NCBI GenBank assembly: GCA_035566895.1
Contig: DATMQA010000214.1
Coordinates: 1 to 36,744 of the forward strand
DNA length: 36,744 nucleotides
Direction of reading: 5' to 3'
Origin: DATMQA01 sp035566895
GTDB lineage: Bacteria; Verrucomicrobiota; Verrucomicrobiia; Limisphaerales; UBA8199
Position 1 is the first letter of the stretch. The number at the start of each line of letters is the position of its first letter. The position numbers and the translations under genes are program-made. The notes under the pieces are model-generated. The model worked only from the letters and a program-made list of their open reading frames with translations. It did no database searches and had not been told where the DNA came from. Below are positions 14,927-24,122 of the stretch, piece by piece.

Positions 14927-15146
14927 GATTGCCCTTTTGCCTTCGTCGGCGCACACGGTCCAAGGCCTCGTAATCGACAACCACCGGTCCCTCAAGGTTC
15001 TCCAGGTGCTTTTCCAAATCACCAAAGGTTCGGATAGGGCGTGGGACAAACCGCAGGATAATCTGGCTTAAACTTTCGCTCTTTCGGTGCTTGTGAGCGA
15101 TCAGAGCTGCGTAGGCTTCATCGCTAAGGGTCGCTGGTTTGCTCAT
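14916..15146 (-). CDS. vapB: VapB-type antitoxin (DUF217-like)
   Basis: A 76-residue protein that resembles the archaeal-style VapB family: an N-terminal ATLSDEAYAALIAHKH segment and a KSESLSQIILRFV helix for dimerisation and DNA binding, then an acidic-to-basic tail that would wrap the toxin. It neutralises the PIN toxin encoded by the overlapping downstream gene and probably represses the pair. Its ATG at 15146 has no ribosome site of its own. Instead a strong GGAGG serves an eight-codon frame that ends on this ATG (see the next entry), or the gene is leaderless from the AT-rich promoter region. Neighbouring aroB is divergent. Confidence 0.85.
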   Translation of the reverse strand: MSKPATLSDEAYAALIAHKHRKSESLSQIILRFVPRPIRTFGDLEKHLENLEGPVVVDYEALDRVRRRRQKGNRAD

Positions 15147-15169
15147 ATACGTATAATATATATAGCCAT
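15143..15169 (-). CDS. Possible eight-codon leader frame coupled to vapB
   Basis: ATG at 15169 is preceded at five bases by a perfect GGAGG (15175-15179 complement). It opens a frame of eight codons (MAIYIIRI) whose TGA stop overlaps the vapB ATG as ATGA. This could deliver ribosomes to vapB. The same bases also form an AT-rich, promoter-like and palindromic stretch (ATACGTAT), so the frame may be fortuitous. Confidence 0.35.
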   Translation of the reverse strand: MAIYIIRI

Positions 15170-15186
15170 GAATTCCTCCGGCGCAA
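15157..15186 (-). promoter_or_regulatory. Candidate vapBC promoter
   Basis: On the minus strand TTGCGC (15186-15181), 18 bases, TATATA (15162-15157). Transcription would begin about three to five bases before the vapB ATG at 15146. The palindrome ATACGTAT (15147-15154) directly after it could be a VapB operator. This reading competes with the coupled-leader reading. Confidence 0.3.
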
Positions 15187-15206
15187 GTCTAGTTGGGCGC
15201 AAAACT

Positions 15207-15234
15207 TTGACACCTTACGCCCAAACCTTATCCT
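15207..15234 (+). promoter_or_regulatory. aroB promoter placed for a leaderless message
   Basis: Perfect -35 TTGACA (15207-15212), 16 bases, TATCCT (15229-15234). The aroB GTG begins at 15241, six bases after the -10 box, where transcription should start. No Shine-Dalgarno is present. Confidence 0.6.
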
Positions 15235-15240
15235 CCGCTC

Positions 15241-16341
15241 GTGCGCATCGTCAACGTACCTCTCGGTGATCGCAGCTACGACATTAAGATCGGCACCGGC
15301 TTGCTGAACCGGTTGGGCAGAGAATGCGCTCGACTAAGATTGGGCACCCGCTGTGCCGTCATCTCCGACACCCATGTCGCGCCTCGTTACGGCAAGCAGG
15401 TCCAGAAGGCACTTGGGGCGGCTGGTTTTGCGCCCGTCCTGCTCACCGTGCCGGCAGGCGAAACTTCCAAGAGCCTTAAGTCCGTCCAGGCCTGCTACGA
15501 CCGGCTCGCAGCGCAGCGGTTGGAGCGCAAATCCTTCATCGTGGCGCTCGGCGGCGGTGTCGTGGGTGATCTGGCCGGGTTTGTCGCCGCGACCTACCTG
15601 CGCGGCATCGCGTTTGTCCAGGTGCCGACGACGCTGCTGGCGCAGGTCGATAGCTCAGTCGGCGGTAAGGTCGGCGTGAATCTCAGGTCGGGAAAGAATC
15701 TGGTTGGATCTTTCTACCAGCCGCGGCTGGTGCTGTGCGACCTGGATACCCTCGAAACGCTACCGATGCGTGAGTATCGCGCGGGCCTGGCCGAAGTGAT
15801 CAAATACGGCATCATCTATGACGCGACCCTCTTCAAGCAGCTCGAACGCGACCTCCCCAAGCTGCTGGCGCGCGAGCCTACTGCAGTGGCAGCGGTCGTG
15901 GCGCGCTGCTGTGAGATCAAGGCCGAGGTCGTGCGCCAGGATGAAACCGAGAGCGGCTTGCGGGCGATTCTGAATTTCGGCCATACCGTCGGCCATGCGC
16001 TGGAGGCCATCTCGCACTATGGAAAGTATTTGCACGGCGAAGCCATCTCGCTCGGGCAGGTGGCGGCCGCGAGAATTTCGACCCAGGTTCTCGGCTTGCC
16101 GGGACGGGACGCCGACCGCATTCGGGGTCTGTTCAGCCGCGCCGGTTTGCCAACCGAAGTCAATTTAAGCTCCACGCAACGGCTCAATCTTTTGGCGGCA
16201 ATGAAACTCGACAAAAAAGTCAGCGCCGGCGAAATCAAATTCGTCCTCGCCCGGCGCATCGGCCGCGTCGAAATCGGCCAAAAAGTCCCCGCGGAACTGC
16301 TGGAAAGAATTCTTCATTCTTCACTCCCCACTCTCCACTAA
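15241..16341 (+). CDS. aroB: 3-dehydroquinate synthase
   Basis: Second enzyme of the shikimate pathway: converts DAHP to 3-dehydroquinate using NAD and a divalent metal. The 366-residue length is normal. Visible family motifs are PAGETSKSL, the nucleotide-binding GGGVVGDLAGFVAATYLRG, QVPTTLLAQVDSSVGGKVGVN, EVIKYG with the first metal ligand, and NFGHTVGHALE and HGEAISLG with the two His ligands. The start is a GTG without a ribosome site; a near-perfect promoter ends six bases before it, so the message is probably leaderless. The downstream gene at 16344 starts two bases after the stop. The vapBC pair is divergent on the other side. Confidence 0.97.
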   Translation: MRIVNVPLGDRSYDIKIGTGLLNRLGRECARLRLGTRCAVISDTHVAPRYGKQVQKALGAAGFAPVLLTVPAGETSKSLKSVQACYDRLAAQRLERKSFIVALGGGVVGDLAGFVAATYLRGIAFVQVPTTLLAQVDSSVGGKVGVNLRSGKNLVGSFYQPRLVLCDLDTLETLPMREYRAGLAEVIKYGIIYDATLFKQLERDLPKLLAREPTAVAAVVARCCEIKAEVVRQDETESGLRAILNFGHTVGHALEAISHYGKYLHGEAISLGQVAAARISTQVLGLPGRDADRIRGLFSRAGLPTEVNLSSTQRLNLLAAMKLDKKVSAGEIKFVLARRIGRVEIGQKVPAELLERILHSSLPTLH

Positions 16342-16343
16342 GC

Positions 16344-16940
16344 ATGGCCGCCGTCAGCGAAACCATCGTCCGTGAGTATTTCGAGCTGCACGAATTCCTG
16401 GTGCGACAGCATCGCAAATACATCGGGCAGGCCCGCCGCGAGGAGGACGACGACATCGATTTCTTTGTTCTCAATCCGCACCCACAACCCGCGGAAGCAA
16501 CGCCTCCGTTCGTGCTGGCCTCGCCGGATCTGCCCTTTATCCAAAAGGCCATCGTGGTCGTCAAAGGCTGGCATACCGAAACCTTCAGCTCCGCCCGCCT
16601 GACCGCGTCGCCCGAAATCTTTCGGTTTGTCGAACCCAAGGTGTTTCAACAGGCCGCCCGCGCCTTCGGAAAAGATGGAGACCCGCTGAAAATCCTGGTT
16701 GTTCCCGCGTTGCCGCAGGAAGCCCGCTCTCGCGACGAGAGCATTGCCCTGCTTCGCTCCAAAGGGATTGATGCGGTCATCCCGTTCCGCACGATGCTCG
16801 CCGACCTGGTGAGCGAAACGGCGGTTAACCGCAACTATCAGAAATCTGACCTGCTCCAGATCATCCGCATCCTGAAGAACTACGATTTCTTCAAAGAGCC
16901 GCAGTTGGAGCTGTTCAAGGCTCGCCGGAAACGGCGGTAG
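16344..16940 (+). CDS. Unrecognised protein cotranscribed with aroB
   Basis: A 198-residue soluble protein I do not recognise. It begins with a helical, charged segment and an acidic DDDIDFFVLNPHPQP stretch, has two plausible beta strands (IQKAIVVVKGW and LKILVVPALP) separated by about 45 residues, and ends in a basic RRKRR tail. The segment RSKGIDAVIPFRTML followed by a helical Lys/Tyr-rich end resembles an alpha/beta enzyme fold, but no catalytic motif can be assigned. It starts two bases after aroB and is certainly in the same transcript. Good codon bias and the short gap support a real gene. No function is proposed. Confidence 0.8.
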   Translation: MAAVSETIVREYFELHEFLVRQHRKYIGQARREEDDDIDFFVLNPHPQPAEATPPFVLASPDLPFIQKAIVVVKGWHTETFSSARLTASPEIFRFVEPKVFQQAARAFGKDGDPLKILVVPALPQEARSRDESIALLRSKGIDAVIPFRTMLADLVSETAVNRNYQKSDLLQIIRILKNYDFFKEPQLELFKARRKRR

Positions 16941-16952
16941 GCCCGTGCCTGC

Positions 16953-17363
16953 CTATCGCCTTGCAGGCGGCGCGAGCAAAGGGATCAAATCACGACCATT
17001 GCGCCGATAAACGGAGAAATCAGTGCGATCCAGCGTGATCACACGGCAGTCGCGCGTCAATTCCGTCATCCGCACAATACAAGCATCGGCCAAGTCCATC
17101 TCTTGATCGCCATATTTTTTGAGCAATCTCAGCACTCCGCCAGTGTGCTCGGAAAGGTCGAACGCAAGGATGATTTCTCCGGAGTGGATCATTTCTACGA
17201 TCGCATCCGGTTGGGCGGTCATAGCGGCTGCTTCGGCCACCGCCTCAGGGCAGGTGTAGAAAGGCGGGCCGAGGCGCTCCAACGCTTCACACGCCCAGCT
17301 ATGGTGTTGGTCCTGGCTATTAATTGCCGCGATGAGTGGACCGGCATCCAGGATGTTCTTCAT
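16953..17363 (-). CDS. PIN-domain toxin of a second VapBC-like pair
   Basis: A 136-residue PIN-domain protein, probably an RNA-cutting toxin. Acidic residues are in LDAGPLIAAI (first Asp), PEAVAEAAAM (Glu), MDLADACIVRM (Asp) and ITLDRTDFSVYRR (last Asp). The layout is the one seen in PIN toxins paired with ribbon-helix-helix antitoxins. Its ATG overlaps the antitoxin stop as ATGA, so the two are translationally coupled. It shows little similarity to the first PIN toxin (14549-14926), so it is not a recent duplicate. It is convergent with the gene of unknown function after aroB. Confidence 0.88.
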   Translation of the reverse strand: MKNILDAGPLIAAINSQDQHHSWACEALERLGPPFYTCPEAVAEAAAMTAQPDAIVEMIHSGEIILAFDLSEHTGGVLRLLKKYGDQEMDLADACIVRMTELTRDCRVITLDRTDFSVYRRNGRDLIPLLAPPARR

Positions 17364-17593
17364 GCGCGCTTCCGGGTCCAGTTACGCCGATAAGCCTTAT
17401 TAGTGCTTAGGTCGCTGGGTCCTCGCATCGTTCCAAAGTAGCGTTGCATGACTGCCAGCTTGCCCGACCGGCGCAATCGAGACTCCAGCGCCTGCCGCGC
17501 AATTTCCCCTTTGGCCACGCCCGTCTGGCGCGCTTCTTCGCTTAACGCGTGCGCCAACTTCTCCCCGAGACGTATGGTCAGGCTGTCATTCAT
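17360..17593 (-). CDS. Ribbon-helix-helix (CopG-like) antitoxin
   Basis: A 77-residue protein starting MNDSLTIRLGEKLAHALSEE, a typical RHH strand and helix, with EIARQALESRLR as second helix and a basic C-terminal tail that should bind the toxin. ATG at 17593 is preferred over a longer frame to 17635 because the RHH strand begins there and a promoter lies directly upstream with its -10 box six bases before this ATG. It would neutralise the PIN toxin encoded by the overlapping gene and repress the operon through the direct repeats at 17603-17628. Confidence 0.85.
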   Translation of the reverse strand: MNDSLTIRLGEKLAHALSEEARQTGVAKGEIARQALESRLRRSGKLAVMQRYFGTMRGPSDLSTNKAYRRNWTRKRA

Positions 17594-17599
17594 ATAAAC

Positions 17600-17628
17600 A
17601 GTGTAATGCAACGGTGCCGGTAATGCAA
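17600..17628 (-). promoter_or_regulatory. Promoter and direct-repeat operator of the second toxin-antitoxin pair
   Basis: On the minus strand TTGCAT (17628-17623), 17 bases, TACACT (17605-17600), six bases before the ATG at 17593, implying a leaderless message. Two direct copies of GTAATGCAA (plus strand, 17603-17611 and 17620-17628), 17 bases apart, overlap the -35 box and the spacer. RHH antitoxins bind repeated half-sites, so these are the likely operator. Confidence 0.5.
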
Positions 17629-17742
17629 TACACAATTCATTTGCAACCTCAATGCGCCTCAGTACTCCGGCCCGGTCCAGCCCGCATTAGCCCCCATTTT
17701 ATCGATTCCCAAATCCATCCCGTTGCGCTACGTTGCGCGAGC

Positions 17743-18309
<567 letters not shown>

Positions 18310-18329
18310 GACGGCGAGTCGGAGAGCCC

Positions 18330-19412
18330 CTACCTTCCGGATTTCTCCCACGTCTCGCTGATTTTCACCGCCTCGCCGCCTTTTGCCTTGCTCGCGTCTG
18401 CGGCCTCCATAAACGCGAAAATCTCGGTCGTCTCTTCTGGAGGCACGGGCGCGATGCCCGTGCGAAAGAACTTCATAATCTCGGCCACCAGCGGCACATA
18501 CCCGTCGAACGAGCCCGCAGTTGCTTCGCCCTTGTCGCCTCGTGCCAGGCCGTGGAAGCTCTTATCCTGGCGGAAAACCCCTTTGCGCCCGCCGGGCCAG
18601 TTTCCCACGACCTCGATTTTTCCATCCGCTGTCGTGACGCGCTGGACGCTTTCGCAACCGGTCCCCATGACCGTGTAAAGCGCTTCCACGCCGTGCACCC
18701 CGTACCAGAAGAGGTCGGGATGATGCGGTTCCCGTTCACAGGGACCATAGGTCTCCGCATAGCGGACCTGCCCGAGAGAACCCTGATTAACGGCCTGGGT
18801 ATCCTTGGCGAAGCGCAGCGCCGACGAGCTGAACACCGGCACGCCCGCCGCTTTGGCCATTCGGAAAATCTCGCGAACATCGTGCAGCGAGCTGGCCATG
18901 GGTTTGTCGATGAACACCGATTTAGGTTTGCTGCGCAAGGACGAGCCGTGCAGCAGCAGCGCGGCGCCGTTGGCGGCCGGCGGAACCGTTTCGACCTGAA
19001 GCACCTGCTTCATTTGTTCGAGATGCGGCCGGCCATCGACGCTCTCCAGCAACACCACATCGACGTTTCGGCAAAGCGCTCCAATGCTTTCGTAAAACTG
19101 GACACCGTATTTCTCGCGGAGCACTTTTGAATATTGTTCCACCCGGTCCCGGCTCTGCGCCATATCCTGGCTGCCACCCTTAAAAGCTGCGACAACTTTG
19201 CCGCCCGGAATGTGTCCTTTGGCTTGCGGATTGTTCAAGGTCTCGGTAAAGGCTGTGACGTGCGACGTATCGCAACCGATAATCCCAATGCGCAGGTCAG
19301 CACCTGTCAGCAGAGAAGGGCAGAACAAACTGAGCGCCAGCAGCCCTCCCATCGCTCTCCGGCCCTGGTGCCGCCGGGTTGGAAGTCCAGCCTGTCGATT
19401 GCTTGTGCTCAT
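18330..19412 (-). CDS. Exported Gfo/Idh/MocA-like oxidoreductase with an insertion
   Basis: A 360-residue protein with an N-terminal export signal (basic start, then AMGGLLALSLFCPSLLTGA) and a Rossmann loop IGIIGCDTSH. It has DKP in FIDKPMAS where the family has EKP. The GVHGVEALYTVMGTGCESV segment follows. The subgroup differs from the one at 4888: the HTEAF-like THVTAFTETLN N-terminus is typical of short secreted members. Between HLEQMKQVLQ and SVFIDKP about 22 residues (VETVPPAANGAALLLHGSSL) intrude where family members pass directly from helix to strand; see findings. ATG at 19412 is chosen because the signal peptide begins there; the frame is open to 19514. Substrate unknown; activity may be affected by the insertion. 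Confidence 0.85.
   Translation of the reverse strand: MSTSNRQAGLPTRRHQGRRAMGGLLALSLFCPSLLTGADLRIGIIGCDTSHVTAFTETLNNPQAKGHIPGGKVVAAFKGGSQDMAQSRDRVEQYSKVLREKYGVQFYESIGALCRNVDVVLLESVDGRPHLEQMKQVLQVETVPPAANGAALLLHGSSLRSKPKSVFIDKPMASSLHDVREIFRMAKAAGVPVFSSSALRFAKDTQAVNQGSLGQVRYAETYGPCEREPHHPDLFWYGVHGVEALYTVMGTGCESVQRVTTADGKIEVVGNWPGGRKGVFRQDKSFHGLARGDKGEATAGSFDGYVPLVAEIMKFFRTGIAPVPPEETTEIFAFMEAADASKAKGGEAVKISETWEKSGR
18932..18996 (-). repeat. Probable inserted element in the second Gfo/Idh/MocA gene
   Basis: Minus-strand block starting GGTCGAAACGG and ending GTCCTTGCGCAGC, in frame, of about 65 bases. It separates two elements that are adjacent in family members. It shares GGTCGAA, GCGCTG, GCACGGC and CCTTGCGC, in order and orientation, with the block inside the GH88 gene. 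Boundaries are approximate. Confidence 0.45.
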
Positions 19413-19476
19413 TGCCCGCGAGGTTAGCCGAGGCCGCCCGAAATTACAAAATTGAATTCCGTTTGCCGCATTTGCC

Positions 19477-19505
19477 TTGAAGATGAGCCAATCGCTCGCT
19501 AAAGT
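19477..19505 (+). promoter_or_regulatory. Candidate promoter of the lysine-catabolic pair
   Basis: TTGAAG (19477-19482), 17 bases, TAAAGT (19500-19505), both four of six or better. Transcription near 19512 would leave a 24-base leader to the ATG at 19536 without a clear ribosome site. It lies in the 123-base divergent spacer, which holds nothing else recognisable. Confidence 0.45.
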
Positions 19506-19535
19506 ACTCCGCACCGACAGCTCAAAAACTGACTC

Positions 19536-20912
19536 ATGCAGGCCATTCTAAAACCCCGAAAGACGGCCCGTCATAAATCTGCCGCAGTCTCCCCACCCTC
19601 CATTCCACCGGGAGAAGTGGTCGCTGAACTGGAGAAGCATATCCTGGTGGATGGGTTCAAATTGGTTTTCGATCCTGAACGAAGCCGCGGCTCGACCTTC
19701 GTGGACGCCGCGACCGGTCGTGAGTTGATTGACCTGTACAGTTTCTACGCTTCGCAACCCGTGGGTTTCAATCATCCCTGGTTCGCTCGGCCAGAGGTCA
19801 AGGCCGAGCTTCTCAGGGCGGCCACCGTCAAAGTTGCTAACTCGGATATCTACAGCGTCCAGTACGCAACTTTTGTGAACACTTTCGCCCGGGTGATGGG
19901 TTCGCCGCCCTTGGACCGCTACTTCTTTATCGAAGGGGGCGCCCTCGCGGTCGAGAACGCCCTCAAAGCCGCGATGGATTGGAAAGTGCGCAAGAACCTC
20001 GGGGCTGGACAGGGCGAGCGCGGGACCGAAATCCTGCATTTCGACCGCGCCTTCCACGGTCGTAGCGGTTACACGCTCAGCCTGACCAACACCGAACCCC
20101 GCAAAATCGCTTATTTTCCGAAGTTCCCCTGGCCGCGCCTGGCCGCCCCGGCGCTGGATTTTTCTCTGCCGCCTCCCGAACGGCTCAGAACTATTCTCGC
20201 GCAGGAGAAATTGGCGGAGAAACAAATTCGTGATGTGCTGGCCCAAAAAAAGGCCGACATCGCCGCGATGATTATCGAGCCCATTCAGGGCGAAGGCGGC
20301 GATAACCATTTCCGCGGAGAATTTCTCCAGGCGCTCCGCCGCCTCTGTGACCAGAATGACGTGCTGCTCATCTTTGACGAGGTGCAATGCGGCATGGGCG
20401 TGACCGGCAAGAACTGGTGCTGCGATCATTTCGCCGTCCGCCCTGACCTGCTTGTCTTTGGCAAGAAAGCGCAGGTCTGCGGTGTGATGGCCGGGCCACG
20501 GCTCGACGAAGTCAAAGATAACTGTTTCCGGTTGCCTGGCCGCATCAGTTCCACCTGGGGCGGTAACTTCACTGATTACGTCCGCTCGACGCATTACCTG
20601 CGCATCATCGAAGCGGAACTGTTAGTCGATAACGCGCGAGTCCAGGGTGAGTATTTTCTGGCTGAACTGGAGGCCTTGGCTCGCAAATACCCGATTATCT
20701 CGGCGGTGCGGGGACGCGGCCTGTTGCTGGCCTTTGATCTGCCCACACCGGAATTGCGCGACGCGTTCTGGAAAGGCTCCTTTGAACTGGGTCTGCTGGT
20801 GGTGCGCTCCGGCGAGCGCGCGATTCGCCTGCGGCCAGTGCTCGATATCAAACCCGAGGTCATAGCGAAAGCTCTGCGCCTGATTGAGCAAAAGTGCCGC
20901 CGCCTTTCTTGA
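19536..20912 (+). CDS. lat: L-lysine 6-transaminase
   Basis: PLP-dependent class III aminotransferase that moves the epsilon-amino group of lysine to 2-oxoglutarate, giving 2-aminoadipate 6-semialdehyde (as piperideine-6-carboxylate). The 458-residue protein has the Lat-type segments LYSFYASQPVGFNHPWF, YFFIEGGALAVENALKAAMD, HFDRAFHGRSGYTLSLTNT, EPIQGEGGDNHFR, FDEVQCGMGVTGK, and the PLP Lys in VFGKKAQVCGVMAG (about 310-311). These distinguish it from ornithine or GABA aminotransferases, which lack the EGGALAVENALK and FGKKAQVCG wording. The aldehyde dehydrogenase for the product follows 10 bases downstream. Together they form the aminoadipate route of lysine breakdown. Confidence 0.93.
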   Translation: MQAILKPRKTARHKSAAVSPPSIPPGEVVAELEKHILVDGFKLVFDPERSRGSTFVDAATGRELIDLYSFYASQPVGFNHPWFARPEVKAELLRAATVKVANSDIYSVQYATFVNTFARVMGSPPLDRYFFIEGGALAVENALKAAMDWKVRKNLGAGQGERGTEILHFDRAFHGRSGYTLSLTNTEPRKIAYFPKFPWPRLAAPALDFSLPPPERLRTILAQEKLAEKQIRDVLAQKKADIAAMIIEPIQGEGGDNHFRGEFLQALRRLCDQNDVLLIFDEVQCGMGVTGKNWCCDHFAVRPDLLVFGKKAQVCGVMAGPRLDEVKDNCFRLPGRISSTWGGNFTDYVRSTHYLRIIEAELLVDNARVQGEYFLAELEALARKYPIISAVRGRGLLLAFDLPTPELRDAFWKGSFELGLLVVRSGERAIRLRPVLDIKPEVIAKALRLIEQKCRRLS

Positions 20913-20922
20913 CCATTCGGCG

Positions 20923-22464
<1,542 letters not shown>

Positions 22465-22539
22465 CTCCGGGCTATCTCCTCTGAAAACGCTTGGCCCGCA
22501 GATCACGCAGATTGACTCCGATTCTTGACGGAGTGCAGT

Positions 22540-24060
22540 ATGCCCGACGGGGTGCAGACCGGCAGCGCTTCGGGTTTCGCGACATACGCATTGAGCAGTT
22601 GGTTGTTCTTGCGTCTGCTGGGCTTGATCTATCTTGCGGCTTTTGTCTCCCTGGCAACGCAGATTAAAGGTCTGGCCGGCCGTCAGGGCGTTCTTCCCAC
22701 GGCGGACTTTCTTAGATCCCGTCTCCATTTGGGCATTCATCGCTTCTACCTTTCGCCCACCCTCTGCTGGTTGAATTCAAGTGACCGGTTTCTCCTGTTT
22801 TTGAGTTGGGGGGGTGCCCTCCTGGCTCTGCTCCTGGTTCTTGGCTTTGCGCCGCTTCCCGTTCTGGTTTTGCTATGGGCATTTTATCTGTCGCTATTTG
22901 GAGCGTGCCGCCTGTTTCTCTCCTATCAATGGGATGTGCTGTTGCTCGAGACTGGCTTCCTGGCCATCTTCCTCGCGCCGCTTGAGCTCCGGCCGGCTTT
23001 CCCACCGGCAACCGCGCCTTCAATTCTCATCGTCTGGCTTTTCTGGTGGTTGCTATTCCGGCTCATGTTCTCCTCTGGGCTGGTGAAGCTGCGCAGCGGT
23101 GACCCCACCTGGCGAAATCTCACGGCCCTTTCCCGCCATTACGAGACGCAACCGTTGCCCACGCCGCTGGCCTGGGACGCCCACCAAATGCCAGTTCGCT
23201 TTCACCAGGCCTCCGCTGCCCTGATGTTCGCCATCGAATTGGGCACCCCTTTCCTGATTCCTTGCCCCGGCCTGCGCCGGCTCGCGGCCTGCGCTTTCAT
23301 CCTGCTCATGGTGCTCATCGAACTCACCGGCAATTATTGTTTCTTCAACCTCCTCGGTATCGCTTTGAGCCTTCTGCTCCTGGACGACCAGGTTCTGCTG
23401 CCCGTGTTCCGGGAGCTCTGTCCTGCCCTCTCCCGCACCGTTTCTCTCGCCCCCGCCCCGGCTTCCTGCCATTGCCTCTGCTTTGTCGTCGCCCTCCTGG
23501 TTCTGGGTTTATCTCTGGAACCTGTCCTTCGGCTGTTCCGCCTGGAAATGGATTGGCCCCGGCCGGTAGCCAAGGTCTTGAGCCTGTTGGCTCCCTTGCA
23601 ACTCGTGAACAGTTATGGGCTTTTTTCCCTCATGACCACCGAACGGCCCGAGATCATTATCGAAGGAAGCGAAGACGGCGTGAACTGGCGCCCCTATGAG
23701 TTTAAATGGAAACCCGGGGACGTGAAGCGGCCGCCGCGTTTTGTCGCGCCGCACCAGCCCCGCTTGGATTGGCAGATGTGGTTCGCCGCGCTGGATTGTT
23801 ACGAGAAGCACCCGTGGCTTGCCTGCTTCCTCAACCGTCTGTTGGAAGGTTCGTCCGCAGTCCTGTCGTTGCTGCGCAAAAATCCTTTTCCCCAGGCGCC
23901 GCCGCGTTACATTCGTGGCGTTTTGTACGACTATCGTTTCACCACCCGGGTCGAGCGGCGTGCCACCGGCGCCTGCTGGCGGCGCGAGCGTCGTGGGTTT
24001 TATTCGCCGGCGTTCAATTTGGACGGTGCCACGAGGCCGCCGGATTCACGCCAGGGTTGA
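22540..24060 (+). CDS. Lipase maturation factor family membrane protein
   Basis: A 506-residue polytopic protein of the lipase maturation factor (LMF1/2) family, known in animals for folding dimeric lipases in the endoplasmic reticulum; the bacterial role is unknown. Family hallmarks are YQWDVLLLETGFLAIF (about 128-143), FSSGLVKLRSGDPTWRNL, ALSRHYETQPLPTPLAW, and a C-terminal soluble part with YGLFSLMTTERPEIIIEGS, DGVNWRPYEFKWKPGDV and PRLDWQMWFAAL. Roughly eight to ten hydrophobic segments precede that part. The ATG at 22540 has GGAG six bases upstream; a TTG at 22525 is less likely. It follows the dehydrogenase by 75 bases. No lipase or export partner is nearby. Confidence 0.9.
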   Translation: MPDGVQTGSASGFATYALSSWLFLRLLGLIYLAAFVSLATQIKGLAGRQGVLPTADFLRSRLHLGIHRFYLSPTLCWLNSSDRFLLFLSWGGALLALLLVLGFAPLPVLVLLWAFYLSLFGACRLFLSYQWDVLLLETGFLAIFLAPLELRPAFPPATAPSILIVWLFWWLLFRLMFSSGLVKLRSGDPTWRNLTALSRHYETQPLPTPLAWDAHQMPVRFHQASAALMFAIELGTPFLIPCPGLRRLAACAFILLMVLIELTGNYCFFNLLGIALSLLLLDDQVLLPVFRELCPALSRTVSLAPAPASCHCLCFVVALLVLGLSLEPVLRLFRLEMDWPRPVAKVLSLLAPLQLVNSYGLFSLMTTERPEIIIEGSEDGVNWRPYEFKWKPGDVKRPPRFVAPHQPRLDWQMWFAALDCYEKHPWLACFLNRLLEGSSAVLSLLRKNPFPQAPPRYIRGVLYDYRFTTRVERRATGACWRRERRGFYSPAFNLDGATRPPDSRQG

Positions 24061-24122
24061 ACGAATATGCGCCCTGGACCATCGGAGCTCTTGCCGCCGG
24101 GCGCCCGAACAGGCGCTGAAGC

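Noticed and set aside
14929..15049. Upstream extension of the first PIN toxin
   Set aside because: It reads through the antitoxin gene in another frame; the GTG at 14926 has a ribosome site and gives a normal PIN N-terminus.
15152..15157. Plus-strand TATAAT as a promoter for aroB
   Set aside because: No -35 partner is visible and a much better TTGACA/TATCCT promoter lies directly before aroB.
19548..20594. 348-codon minus-strand frame
   Set aside because: Antisense to the lysine 6-transaminase, which has all family motifs on the plus strand.
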